Below, in pieces: positions 23,171 to 33,550 of a stretch of DNA of 64,000 nucleotides. Both the position numbers and the translations under genes were made by a program. The notes beneath the pieces are model-generated. The model saw only the letters and a program-made list of their open reading frames with translations. It was not told where the DNA came from and ran no database searches. Positions within the stretch are counted from its first letter, which is position 1; each line of letters opens with the position of its first letter. The DNA comes from Candidatus Binatia bacterium (lineage in GTDB: Bacteria > Desulfobacterota > Binatia > UBA9968): the NCBI GenBank assembly GCA_036504975.1, contig DASXUF010000105.1, positions 1 through 64,000 of the forward strand, in the 5' to 3' direction.

Positions 23171-24514
23171 TTAGGTCAATTGCCGTTCGACCGCTTGGAT
23201 TTTTTCTAAGAGTCCGGAAAGGTGGAAGGGTTTGGGTACGTATTCGTCGGCGCCGAGCTCCAAAACCTTTTTTCTGTCGCCCTCCGCGCCCGGCGCCGAG
23301 ATCACGATGATGTAAGGCATCTGCTCCGGCTTGATCTCTCGGAGCCTTTTCAGCAATCCAAAGCCGTCGAGCCGCGGCAGCATCAAGTCGAGCACCAGCA
23401 GATGGACCTCCTCTTTGGCGAGAATCTCGAGCGCGGTCTCGCCATCGCCGGCGGTGCGCACGTGATAGCCTGAGCGCATGAAATAAAGGCCGAGCACTTC
23501 GAGAAGCGAGCCGTGATCCTCGACGACCAGGATCGTGAGCTTTTTTCCATGAAGCTTGCCGCCCATCCGGTCTCTCAACCGGTTGCGGCCGGGAAATGGG
23601 ATCACTTGGGCTTTGGCGCGGCCGCCCGGGTTCTGCTCCGCCTTGACCGGCATCAACTCGAAGCCGAACATCTCCTTCACGTCCGCCACCTCCTGCTGGA
23701 TGCGCTTGACCATCCGGCGACAGTCGCTTTCGTTTTGGTGGAAGACCGACCATTCTTCTCCGAGCGGGTACTGATTGTCGCGCGCCTCGAGACGAGCGCC
23801 CAGGCCGAAATGATCGGCGATTCGGGTCACCGCCAGAGTCTTTTTGAGCAGCGGATCGATCGCGCGTGGCAAAGAATCGAGCGGCGAATGATGGTAGCGG
23901 ATCGTGTGTCTGATCAGCGGAGGAAGATCCATGCTGCGCGCCCAAAATTCCCCGACGACGGAATGATCGGCGCCGAAGACGATCGCCTCGGCCTCCGCGA
24001 GCGAAATGCCTCTCTCGCCCGTGAGCCTCATCGCGGTGTAAAATTCCTCCCTGAAATGGCGATAGCAGAGCACCCGGCCCACGTCGTGGAGCAAGCCGGC
24101 GACAAAAGCCGTAGGAATCGGACTGTAGTCTTCCGCGGCCACCATGCGGCCGGCGATCAAAGCGCTGGCGATGGAATGCTCCCATAAATCTCTAAGGCGC
24201 ACGGGTTGGTGTTCCGTCTCGTCCGGATCGGGGGCGTCGAACGTATACAGCGGCAGCCACAACGCCAGCGCTTTGACCGTTCCGAAGCCGAGCGTCGTAA
24301 CGGCCTGGGAGACGGTGGCGAGTCTGCGCGGCAGGCCGTTCACCAAACCGGCAAGAAAGAGAAAGCGCACGCTGAAAAGCCGGTCGGCGCTGATCACCTC
24401 GGCCAGGCTGTGCGCCCACGCCCGCTCGTCCTTGGTCAGTTCGAGGACCTTGAGGCTGATCGGGGAAGACAGTCCTTCCGACACGCGCTCGAAAACCTGA
24501 TCGACGTTGGCCAC
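23171..24514 (-). CDS. HDOD-receiver regulator, sigma-28 dependent
   Basis: 447 residues. An HDOD domain covers about 10-240 with the HD pair at 143-144 (LLHDVGRVLC) and HHS near 208. A C-terminal CheY-like receiver covers about 326-445 with acidic pair E332/D333, phospho-site D376 (LLVLDLMLP) and KPF near 430. HDOD proteins without a catalytic GGDEF or EAL domain usually act as scaffolds. The GTG start at 24514 has an AGGAGG ribosome site. Divergent from motAB; its promoter (24552-24578) and that of motA are back to back. The input kinase might be CheA or the HDOD-kinase at 1087-3417, which is inference. Confidence 0.88.
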   Translation of the reverse strand: MANVDQVFERVSEGLSSPISLKVLELTKDERAWAHSLAEVISADRLFSVRFLFLAGLVNGLPRRLATVSQAVTTLGFGTVKALALWLPLYTFDAPDPDETEHQPVRLRDLWEHSIASALIAGRMVAAEDYSPIPTAFVAGLLHDVGRVLCYRHFREEFYTAMRLTGERGISLAEAEAIVFGADHSVVGEFWARSMDLPPLIRHTIRYHHSPLDSLPRAIDPLLKKTLAVTRIADHFGLGARLEARDNQYPLGEEWSVFHQNESDCRRMVKRIQQEVADVKEMFGFELMPVKAEQNPGGRAKAQVIPFPGRNRLRDRMGGKLHGKKLTILVVEDHGSLLEVLGLYFMRSGYHVRTAGDGETALEILAKEEVHLLVLDLMLPRLDGFGLLKRLREIKPEQMPYIIVISAPGAEGDRKKVLELGADEYVPKPFHLSGLLEKIQAVERQLT

Positions 24515-24551
24515 CGGGTATTGCCTCCTGAGAGGGATTGCCTCAGTTATC

Positions 24552-24578
24552 CTGTCGGCAAATTCCGGAAAACCTTTA
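24552..24578 (-). promoter_or_regulatory. sigma-28 promoter of the HDOD-receiver gene
   Basis: Minus strand: TAAAGGTT, 11-base spacer, GCCGACAG. The -35 half has one mismatch and the -10 half two. Its -35 end lies 7 bases from the -35 end of the motA promoter. Confidence 0.7.
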
Positions 24579-24585
24579 ATACCGC

Positions 24586-24612
24586 TAAAGTTTTCCTATT
24601 TTTCGTCGATTT
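24586..24612 (+). promoter_or_regulatory. sigma-28 promoter of motAB
   Basis: TAAAGTTT, 11-base spacer, GTCGATTT. The -35 half is perfect; the -10 half matches 5 of 8. The predicted start is about 18 bases before the motA GTG. Confidence 0.75.
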
Positions 24613-24636
24613 CAACTTCTCGGAGAGACACATAAC

Positions 24637-25518
24637 GTGTACGCACTTATCGGCTTTTTGATCGTCTTTGGCGCTGTTTTTGGCGGATTTATGGAGGCGG
24701 GAGGCCCGCCGACCGTTCTCCTCCAGATGGCGGAGCTGATCGTCATATGCGGCGCGGCTATCGGCAGCCTGATCATCGCCGCGCCTGGGAAGGTGCTTGG
24801 CGGCTTGGCCAAAGACCTCAAAAAGGCAATCATGGGCTCGGGCTATACCAAGGCCCAGTACATGGAGCTTTTTCACCTCCTCTACGAAGTCTTCTCGATC
24901 ATGCGCAAAAACGGCGAAATGGCGCTCGAAAAAGACGTGGACGATCCCGACAACAGTCCGGTTTTTTCCAAATACCCGGTCTTCCTCGCCAACCCGGATG
25001 CAAGAAACCTCCTCTGCGATTCGCTCAGGCTCGTCATCAGCGGCTCCGCCAGTCCCGGGGAGCTTTCTCAATTGATGGACGAGGAGCTGGCCACGCACGA
25101 GGAGGAAAGCCGGCGTCCCGCCGCGCTCCTCGCCAAAGTGGCCGACGCTCTGCCGGCCCTGGGGATCGTCGCCGCCGTCCTCGGCGTCATCATCGCGATG
25201 GCCTCCATCGACCAGGGCTCCGCCGTGATCGGCCAAAAAATCGCCGCCGCCTTGGTCGGCACCTTTCTCGGCGTGCTTCTCTCTTACGGCTTGTTTCAGC
25301 CGTTGGCGACCAAGCTGGAGCTGCTCCGCCAGGAAGAGGCGAAATACCTGGAATGCATCAAGACCGGACTGCTCGCCAATCTTCACGGCGCGGCGCCGAT
25401 CATTGCCATCGAGTACGCCCGCAGAGTCATGTTCAGCGGCGAGCGGCCTACCGCGCTCGAGCTGGAAAGGGAGTGCCGGGGCGCCAAGCACGAAGAGGAA
25501 TCCCTGAATGCTGCGTAA
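24637..25518 (+). CDS. motA: flagellar motor stator protein MotA
   Basis: 293 residues. Four membrane helices: two at 1-50, then ALPALGIVAAVLGVIIAM near 171-188 and a further one near 205-225. P173 and the cytoplasmic R90 and E98 of the Escherichia coli protein are conserved at identical positions here (FSIMRKNGEMALE). It forms the proton channel and torque generator with MotB. The start is GTG with GGAGAG upstream. It overlaps motB by 11 bases. These are the only flagellar structural genes on the plus strand. Confidence 0.96.
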   Translation: MYALIGFLIVFGAVFGGFMEAGGPPTVLLQMAELIVICGAAIGSLIIAAPGKVLGGLAKDLKKAIMGSGYTKAQYMELFHLLYEVFSIMRKNGEMALEKDVDDPDNSPVFSKYPVFLANPDARNLLCDSLRLVISGSASPGELSQLMDEELATHEEESRRPAALLAKVADALPALGIVAAVLGVIIAMASIDQGSAVIGQKIAAALVGTFLGVLLSYGLFQPLATKLELLRQEEAKYLECIKTGLLANLHGAAPIIAIEYARRVMFSGERPTALELERECRGAKHEEESLNAA

Positions 25519-26332
25519 AGGAAGCCGCAAAGCCAAAGGCGTCGAAGAAAAAACCATCGTCGTCAAGAAGTTAAGGCCGAAGCACGAAGTGGCGCATACC
25601 GGCGCCTGGAAGGTCGCCTATGCCGATTTCGTCACCTCGATGATGGCGCTCTTCATCGTGCTGTGGATCGTTTCGTCGGGCGATCCCGAGCTCAAAGCCG
25701 GCGTCGCGCGCTATTTTCGCGACCCCGCCGTTTTCGACAGCTCCCGGGGATTCGTCCCGATCCAACAGCAAGAGGAAGAATTTATTTCTCTAGAGGGCAA
25801 CGACGCTTTTAAAGACTTGCAGGAAGCGCTGCAACAGGATCTCAAGCGCTTGAAGGAGTACGCCGCGATCGAAGGACAGATCTCGGTCCGCCTGACGTCG
25901 GAGGGATTGGTGATCGAGCTGGTCGATACCGACAGCCAGGCTTTTTTCGATCTCAGCAGCGCGGAGCTGAAGCCGGTTCTTCGCCGCGTGCTGCAGGTGA
26001 TCGTGAATCGAGTGATGGATGTACCCAACAAAATCGCCATCAGCGGCCATACCGACGCGCGCCAGTACCACAAGACGCCTTTTTACTCGAACTGGGAGCT
26101 TTCCGCCGCCCGGGCGCTGAACGCCCGGCGTGCCATGGAAGAGATGCACTTTCCCGCGGCGCGGGTGGAACGGGTGGTCGGTCACGCGGACCGGTTTCTA
26201 ATCTCGCCCGACAATCCCCTTGACCCGGCCAACCGGCGGATCAATATCTTGGTGTTGAGAGAGCCGAAAAGAGAGACAGTAAAGAGCGAGCAGTCTTCTC
26301 CCTTCAATACCGCTCAAGCCTCGGTTGACTAA
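25508..26332 (+). CDS. motB: flagellar motor stator protein MotB
   Basis: 274 residues. One membrane helix (MMALFIVLWIVSSG, about 45-58) is preceded by the proton-carrying Asp at about 40 (AYADFVTSMM). The periplasmic OmpA-like domain anchors to peptidoglycan (AISGHTDARQYHKTPFYSNWELSAARA near 179-205, RINILVL near the end). The plug region lies after residue 58. It partners MotA. Confidence 0.96.
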   Translation: MLRKGSRKAKGVEEKTIVVKKLRPKHEVAHTGAWKVAYADFVTSMMALFIVLWIVSSGDPELKAGVARYFRDPAVFDSSRGFVPIQQQEEEFISLEGNDAFKDLQEALQQDLKRLKEYAAIEGQISVRLTSEGLVIELVDTDSQAFFDLSSAELKPVLRRVLQVIVNRVMDVPNKIAISGHTDARQYHKTPFYSNWELSAARALNARRAMEEMHFPAARVERVVGHADRFLISPDNPLDPANRRINILVLREPKRETVKSEQSSPFNTAQASVD

Positions 26333-26538
26333 GACACACCTTCCCCCTTCACGCCTTCGCCGAAACCGCTTCCGCACAACCTCCGTGGGCCGAGGCGCCG
26401 GTGTTTTTCAGACAAAGATCAGCAACATCGACAACATGTGTGGGTTACTGAAGAAGCGCGCGCGGCATATTTTGGCAGGACGCTAAAATAAATAAGATTT
26501 GTCTTGTATTCCAAGACCGCCGAAGCCTAGTATGCCTG
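26333..26538. other. noncoding gap between motB and the rpoZ-like gene
   Basis: 206 bases without a convincing gene or hairpin. A short AT-rich stretch (CTAAAATAAATAAGATTTG near 26483) could hold an rpoZ promoter, but no clear -35/-10 pair was recognised. Confidence 0.4.
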
Positions 26539-26748
26539 ATGGCTAGAATTACCGTTGAAGATTGCGTCGGAAAAGGCGCCAGTCGTTTTGAACTCGTAGT
26601 CCTCGCGGCAAAACGAGCGCGGCAGCTCCTAAAGGGAGCCAAGCCTCTTGTAGAATCGGATAACCGAGATATCGTTATTGCGCTTCGCGAGATCGCCGCA
26701 GGCAAAGTGCGGTGGGCTGTTCCGAAGCCTTTACCCGTCAAGAGCTAG
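26539..26748 (+). CDS. rpoZ: RNA polymerase omega subunit-like protein
   Basis: 69 residues. [20 protein letters not shown], then [18 protein letters not shown] and [13 protein letters not shown] match the omega subunit signature almost throughout. The family normally runs 60-110 residues, so this is a short but complete member. Omega helps assemble RNA polymerase and in many bacteria contributes to the ppGpp site. It is usually next to gmk or spoT; here it lies alone between motB and the convergent fliN. Whether it is the only copy in the genome cannot be seen. No strong ribosome site is visible. Confidence 0.85.
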   Translation: MARITVEDCVGKGASRFELVVLAAKRARQLLKGAKPLVESDNRDIVIALREIAAGKVRWAVPKPLPVKS

Positions 26749-26805
26749 AAAACCCGCAAAGTTTATTCCGCGTTAGTAGTGGCGTGGGAATTTTTTCGCC
26801 AATTG

Positions 26806-27102
26806 TCAGCGTAGATTTTCAATCCGCCGCTCCGGGCTGATGACGTCGATGATGCGCATGGCGAACTTGTCTTTCATGATCACCGCCTCGCCTCGTGCCA
26901 TCAGCCGGTTATTGACGTAAATATCGAGCGGCTCGCCCACGGTCTGGGTCAGCTCCACCACCGAGCCTTGAGTCAGCTTGAGAAGGCTTTCGATGGTCAT
27001 GCGGGTGCGGCCGAGTTCCACGGTCACCTGCAACGGGACGTCGAGCAAAAACGAGAGATCGACTTGCTGGCTGCCGCCGTTTTCTTTAGTCTGCTGGTCC
27101 AT
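26806..27102 (-). CDS. fliN: flagellar motor switch protein FliN
   Basis: 98 residues, single SpoA domain: LSFLLDVPLQVTVELGRTRMTI, then LLKLTQGSVVELTQTVGEPLDIYVNN and KFAMRIIDVIS. It forms the base of the C-ring with FliM and binds FliH. It lacks the N-terminal CheC-like part of FliY. It ends the cheR-cheD-cheB-fliM-fliN string and converges on the rpoZ-like gene. Confidence 0.95.
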   Translation of the reverse strand: MDQQTKENGGSQQVDLSFLLDVPLQVTVELGRTRMTIESLLKLTQGSVVELTQTVGEPLDIYVNNRLMARGEAVIMKDKFAMRIIDVISPERRIENLR

Positions 27103-27148
27103 AGCGTTGTTCCATCCTTATCTTTTTTTACCGACCGACCGCGTTCTC

Positions 27149-28147
27149 CTATTGCGGCGCGATCCGCTCGGAAACCATGAAAACTTTGTTGCCCTCTTTT
27201 TGCGCTCCGCTGCCGAGAAATTTCGGCCGCCCCTCCACCCACAGCTCGATCTGCTCGAGTCCCTGCCGGTTCAACTGAATCATGTCGCCCGGACACATGC
27301 GCAAAATATCTTTGAGTTTCATGTCGATCACGCCGACGACGGCCTGAACGTCCACTTCGGCGACGGCGAGAGGCAGTTGCAGACGGCCGACCATGCCGCC
27401 CTCGCCCTCGTCGGCCACGTGCGGCGACTTGAGCTGCTCGCGCAGCTCTTCGATCGACGAGAGCGGAAAACAGAAAAAAATGCTGCCGGTCACTTGGGCC
27501 ATGTCGATCCGGTAGTTGGCCACCACCATCACGTCGCCCATGCCCGAGGCGCCCAATAGATACGGGTTCATTTCCGAGCGCATGTAGTGGCCGGTGAGAT
27601 GCACGACCGGCTGCCAGGCCTCTTCCATGCCGCGCAGCATCTTGCCGACGAACTTGCCGAGAAAGTTGGTCTCGATCGGAGTGAAGTCGCGTCCCTCGAC
27701 TTTCGCCACGCGCTGCCCCGTGCCGCCGAAAAAAACGTCCACCATGGCGTAAGCGAGACGCGCTTCGATGACGAAGAGCCCGAGTCCGCGCAGCGGCTCG
27801 AGACGCACGACGTGAATGCTGCTGGGCAGAGGAAAGCGCTTGATCAGGTTCTCGTAAAGAACGACGTCCATGTCTTCGAAGCCGGCGTCCACGGATTTGC
27901 CCAGCTCCGAGGCGAAGATGTTGTGCACGCGCCGGGTGAATTTATTGAAGATGATCTCCAGGCCCGGCAAACGGCCGCGCGCCGAGATCTCGGTCCGGGT
28001 GAAATTATACGGCTTTAAGTCCGCGAGACCGCCCGAGGCTTTAGCCGACTCCGGCTCTTCCTCGACTCCCGTGCCGACCTCGATCGTTTCTTCGGCGATG
28101 CCCCGCAAAAGGGAATCGACTTCGTCTTGGGATAGAACCTGCTTCAT
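27149..28147 (-). CDS. fliM: flagellar motor switch protein FliM
   Basis: 332 residues. The N-terminal CheY-P binding peptide LSQDEVDSLLRG is at 5-16. The middle CheC-like domain includes GRLPGLEIIFNKFTR near 57-71, and the C-terminal SpoA domain ends with the usual INRQGLEQIELWVEGRPKFLG. It receives phospho-CheY and reverses the motor. It is followed by fliN after 46 bases. Confidence 0.96.
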   Translation of the reverse strand: MKQVLSQDEVDSLLRGIAEETIEVGTGVEEEPESAKASGGLADLKPYNFTRTEISARGRLPGLEIIFNKFTRRVHNIFASELGKSVDAGFEDMDVVLYENLIKRFPLPSSIHVVRLEPLRGLGLFVIEARLAYAMVDVFFGGTGQRVAKVEGRDFTPIETNFLGKFVGKMLRGMEEAWQPVVHLTGHYMRSEMNPYLLGASGMGDVMVVANYRIDMAQVTGSIFFCFPLSSIEELREQLKSPHVADEGEGGMVGRLQLPLAVAEVDVQAVVGVIDMKLKDILRMCPGDMIQLNRQGLEQIELWVEGRPKFLGSGAQKEGNKVFMVSERIAPQ

Positions 28148-28375
28148 CGTTGCTGGCTCATGCCGGCGTCAAAGATTTGACGCGCTTGGCGATTTTCCGT
28201 CTCCTTCTTAACGGCTAACCCCCGCCGTTCCTCGATCATCCGCACTGGCTGGACGGTAGAGCAAGACGAGTGCCATGCCCTTCGGGATCTCAAATCGCAA
28301 TTTCAAGTCTCAGATCGAGATATGAGATCTCAAATGCCGAACCTGAGATTCCGCGCATGCGAACAGTTCCAAACG
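28148..28375. other. noncoding gap between cheB and fliM with degenerate heptads
   Basis: 228 bases. From about 28286 to 28352 there are degenerate CAAATCT/GAGATCT-type units, the same kind as at the flgI start, including the palindrome TGAGATCTCA. No gene is seen. A separate promoter for fliM-fliN could lie here, but I recognise no motif. Confidence 0.45.
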
Positions 28376-30025
<1,650 letters not shown>

Positions 30026-30026
<1 letters not shown>

Positions 30027-30931
30027 CACCGGTCGCGCCTCGCATCCTTCAGGCGGTAGATGGTGCCGGAGAGCGGCACGAACAGGTCGCTCAACCACTG
30101 CAGGCTTTCCGAGTGGCCGACCATGAGACAGCCGTACGGGTGCAGATACCTGGCCAAGCGCTCGAAAAACTTCCGCTGCGTTTCGCGGTTGAAATATATG
30201 ATGACGTTGCGGCAGAAGATGACGTCGAAGCGGGTCTTGATCGGCCAGGGGTCGTCCGCGAAGTTGATGCGCCGGAAGGTGACCAGCTCCCGGAGCTCGT
30301 TGCGCACGCGAAAATACCCCGTCCACTCCCGCCGGCCGCGGAGGAAGTGGCGCTTCCTGAGCTCGACCGGCACGCCTTCCAGCCGCTCCGCCGGATAGAC
30401 GCCCTGCTCGCCGATGCTGAGCATCTCGGTGTCGATATCCGACGCCAGGATCTTCACGTCCCATCCGGGAAGGCAGCTGAAAAATTCCCGGGCGACGATG
30501 CCGAGAGTGTAGGGCTCCTCCCCGCTGGAGCAGCCGGCGCTCCAGATCCTTAAGCGCTTGGCGTGACCCCAGAGCGCCCGCTCCCGGACCTGAGGGAAAA
30601 AAAATTCACGCAAAAAATCGAAGTGATGGCTCTCGCGGAAAAAATCGGTCTTGTTGGTCGTGATGCAGTTGATCATCTGCAGGAGCTCTTCTCCATTGGC
30701 ATCCGAGCTCATCAGATAATTGTAGTATTGAGTGAAGCTCTTGAACCCGAAGTGGCGCAGCCGCCTGGACAGGCGCGAGCAGACCAGCGCGCGCTTGGCG
30801 TCGGAGAGCGAGATGCCCGCCTCCTTGAGGATCAACTCGCGAAAAGCGGCGAACTCTCTCTGACTGATGGAGAAAAGGCCGGGGGGGGAAGGAAGGATTT
30901 CAGCCGTAGAAGAAGCCGCGTTTGAATACAT
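30026..30931 (-). CDS. cheR: chemoreceptor methyltransferase CheR
   Basis: 301 residues. N-terminal helical domain, then the SAM site IWSAGCSSGEEPYTLGI near 147-163 and DIDTEMLSIGEQGVY, then FCRNVIIYFN. The beta-subdomain loop (RGRREWTGYFRVR) is the same length as in Escherichia coli CheR, which binds a receptor C-terminal pentapeptide; pentapeptide-independent enzymes have a shorter loop there. Two receptors in this window end in suitable pentapeptides. The first 25 residues are Ser/Pro-rich and not conserved. Confidence 0.95.
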
Positions 30932-31025
30932 GATGTTGCCCTCTGCGAATGCGCCTTCCTGCTACGGGGGGGTGACTCGTCAATTCTTTACCGACTCTCT
31001 CCTTCAGGGGCGCGGCCGAATCAAC

Positions 31026-31838
31026 CTATCGAACAGCGGCCATACCGAACTTCTCGAAAATCTTTTCTCCTTCCGAGCTGTTCACAAATTCCACGAACCG
31101 TTTCGCCGTTCCCTTGGGCTCTCCGACGGTTACAAATCCGACTTCGTTAAAATACTTGTATTTACCGCTCTTCACGGCGTCCAATGCGGACGCGACAGCC
31201 GCCACCGCCACCGCCTTAATGTTCGGACGCTCCATCATTACGGCGCCGGCAACGGTGACGCCCACGGTTCCGGGCCGGTTGTTGAGGGAATCGAGCACTT
31301 CGCTTCCACGCACCAGCAGCACGGTGTCCGGGCCCAGTTGGAGCTGATTGAAACAGGCCATCTTCTCGCGGAAGATCTCCATGCTGTTGTCGTCTTTTTT
31401 CCGCCCGAGCACCACGATTTTACCGTCGCCTCCGCCGACATCCTTCCAGGACTTGATCTTCCCGCTGAAGATGTCGCACACCTGAGAATCGCTCAGGTTA
31501 TTGACCGGAATCGACTTGTGCACACCGACCACGACCGGTATTCGGGTCATCGGCCGGTAGACCAACCCGCTTTTCTTCTCGTCATCGTGAAGCGAACGGG
31601 TGATGATGCCGATCGTCAGGCGGCCGGCTTTGGTGCCCTCGATTCCGCCCGTGGTGCTCATGGGCTCGGGAATGACCTCCAGCACTTCGGAGGTATTTTT
31701 CTGCTTGTAGACCTTTGCCAGTAGGTCGACAGCGTCTCCCATGGCCCCTGAGCCACCGACGACCACTTTTTCCTGCGCCGCAACTGGGCCGATACCCACG
31801 AAGAGCGCAAATATCGTAAGGATTGTCACTGTCTTCAT
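31026..31838 (-). CDS. PstS-like periplasmic substrate-binding protein 1 (orphan)
   Basis: 270 residues with a Sec signal (TILTIFALFVGIGPVAAQ, cleavage after about 22). The mature protein has the phosphate-binding-protein pattern VVVGGSGAMGDAV, then PEPMSTTGGIEG, RLTIGIITR, FSGKIKSWKDVGGGDG and a C-terminal FVEFVNSSEGEKIFEKFG. It is related to the proteins at 35803 and 36733. No pstCAB, phoU or other transporter gene is nearby; the neighbours are chemoreceptors and cheR. I infer a receptor-associated ligand-binding role. The ligand (phosphate or another oxyanion) is not known. Confidence 0.85.
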   Translation of the reverse strand: MKTVTILTIFALFVGIGPVAAQEKVVVGGSGAMGDAVDLLAKVYKQKNTSEVLEVIPEPMSTTGGIEGTKAGRLTIGIITRSLHDDEKKSGLVYRPMTRIPVVVGVHKSIPVNNLSDSQVCDIFSGKIKSWKDVGGGDGKIVVLGRKKDDNSMEIFREKMACFNQLQLGPDTVLLVRGSEVLDSLNNRPGTVGVTVAGAVMMERPNIKAVAVAAVASALDAVKSGKYKYFNEVGFVTVGEPKGTAKRFVEFVNSSEGEKIFEKFGMAAVR

Positions 31839-31904
31839 AACATTTCCCCCTTGGTTTCGCCGTCGATGCCGGACGCGCGCTTAAAAAATCCCTCGAACCT
31901 TCCT

Positions 31905-33545
31905 TCAATGACGCATGGCTGAGCCGATATAGTAAACCGGCTTCGGCTCGGGCTTCGCGGGCGCTCCGCCTTGCGGCTTGACGGCCTCGGAGCTTGGCTT
32001 AGGCTCTGCGACAATTTCGGGCGGCGCTTCGAACGTCATTTCGTTGCGCGCGCCGTCTTCATGGCTCAGCTTGAATCTCGCGACCAACGCCTGGAGCTCT
32101 CCGGCCTGCGCCGTAAGGGAGCGCGCCGTGGACGACAGTTCTTCGGACTGCGCCGCGTTCGTCTGCACCACCCGGTCCATCTGCGTCACCGCCCGGTTCA
32201 CCTGGTCGATGCCGCTCGACTGTTCCTCGGACGCGGCGGCAATCTCGCCGACGATGTCCGTCACGCGCTTGACCGAAGAGACGATCTCGCCCAGCGTCGC
32301 GCCCGACTTGGTCACCAGCTCCGATCCGCTCTCCACTTTTTCCACGCTGTCCTGAATCAACGCCTTGATCTCTTTCGCCGCCGTCGCGCTCCGCTGCGCC
32401 AGATTCCTCACCTCGGAGGCGACCACCGCAAAGCCTCTCCCCTGCTCGCCCGCCCGCGCCGCTTCCACGGCCGCGTTGAGCGCAAGCAAATTCGTTTGAA
32501 ACGCGATCTCGTCGATCGTCGTGATGATGTCGGCGATTTTCTTCGACGACTTGTTGATCTCGCCCATCGCGGCGACCGCGGTCTCCACTACGTACCCGCC
32601 CCGCTCGGCCACGTCGCGCGAGCCCAGCGCCAGTTGATTGACCTGCTTGGCGTTGTCGGCGTTCTGCTTGACCGTGCCGGTGATCTCTTCCAATGAAGCG
32701 GCGGTTTCCTCCAACGACGATGCCTGCTCCTGCGATCCGGACGAGAGCTGCGCCACGCCCGCCGATAAGTGCTGCGACGCCGCGGCCACCTCGACCGACA
32801 TGTCCCGGATCTCATGGACGAGGCCGTGAATATTGTCGAGGAAGCGGTTCAGCACCCGCGCCAGTTGGCCGGCTTCGTCGCTCGACTTGACCTCCAGGCG
32901 GAGCGTCAAGTCGGCGTCGCCGCGCGCCAATTGATCGAGCCGCTCGACGGCCTGGCCGAGCGGTCGCGCCACGCGCCGGGCGACCCAGAGATAGATGCCG
33001 ATGCCGAGGGTGAGCGCCAGGAAACTCACGCCGACCATCATGGTCGCCGCGCTCCGCGTCTGGGCTTCGACTTGACGGCGGGAGATGCCGATGCGCAGCA
33101 CGCCGAGCCGGTGAGTGCCCGCCTTGACCGGTATGACGACCTCGAACACGCCGGCGGTCGGCGTTTCGCGCCGCATGAAGTTTTCCGCCTTCAGCGCGCC
33201 CGCGTCGAACTCGCCGCGGCTGTTGCGCGCCGCCGGGTCGGTCGTCGCCACGATGCCGCCGTCGTTGCTGACGAGCGTCAGATAGGACACGGCTTCGTCG
33301 AATTTCTTGGCGGCTTCGATCAATCTTTGCGCCTGGTCGGGCACTAAAAAAACGTCGCCGACGCCGAGCGCCACGTTCCGGGCGATGATCTCGGCCTTCT
33401 TGTCGAGCATCTCGGAGAGCGCCGCGCTCTGCGAGCGGATGAACATTCCCCCGATCAGCGCGATCGCCGAGACGAAGATCGTCACGTAAGGGACGATCAG
33501 CTTGGCGGTGATCTTCCAATGGCGCGGGCGTAAGCGACCGAACAT
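31905..33545 (-). CDS. methyl-accepting chemotaxis protein 1 (Cache-like sensor)
   Basis: 546 residues. TM1 is about 16-33 and TM2 about 166-188. The roughly 130-residue periplasmic region between them has a PAS/Cache-like pattern (VSYLTLVSNDGGIVATTDP). A HAMP domain follows to about 242, then a long signalling hairpin with the core [20 protein letters not shown] and methylation helices. The signalling part is of the 36-heptad type of the enterobacterial receptors. The C-terminus (YYIGSAMRH) lacks the CheR-binding pentapeptide. It starts 5 bases from the next receptor gene and is followed by the orphan binding protein 1. Confidence 0.94.
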   Translation of the reverse strand: MFGRLRPRHWKITAKLIVPYVTIFVSAIALIGGMFIRSQSAALSEMLDKKAEIIARNVALGVGDVFLVPDQAQRLIEAAKKFDEAVSYLTLVSNDGGIVATTDPAARNSRGEFDAGALKAENFMRRETPTAGVFEVVIPVKAGTHRLGVLRIGISRRQVEAQTRSAATMMVGVSFLALTLGIGIYLWVARRVARPLGQAVERLDQLARGDADLTLRLEVKSSDEAGQLARVLNRFLDNIHGLVHEIRDMSVEVAAASQHLSAGVAQLSSGSQEQASSLEETAASLEEITGTVKQNADNAKQVNQLALGSRDVAERGGYVVETAVAAMGEINKSSKKIADIITTIDEIAFQTNLLALNAAVEAARAGEQGRGFAVVASEVRNLAQRSATAAKEIKALIQDSVEKVESGSELVTKSGATLGEIVSSVKRVTDIVGEIAAASEEQSSGIDQVNRAVTQMDRVVQTNAAQSEELSSTARSLTAQAGELQALVARFKLSHEDGARNEMTFEAPPEIVAEPKPSSEAVKPQGGAPAKPEPKPVYYIGSAMRH

Positions 33546-33550
33546 GACGG

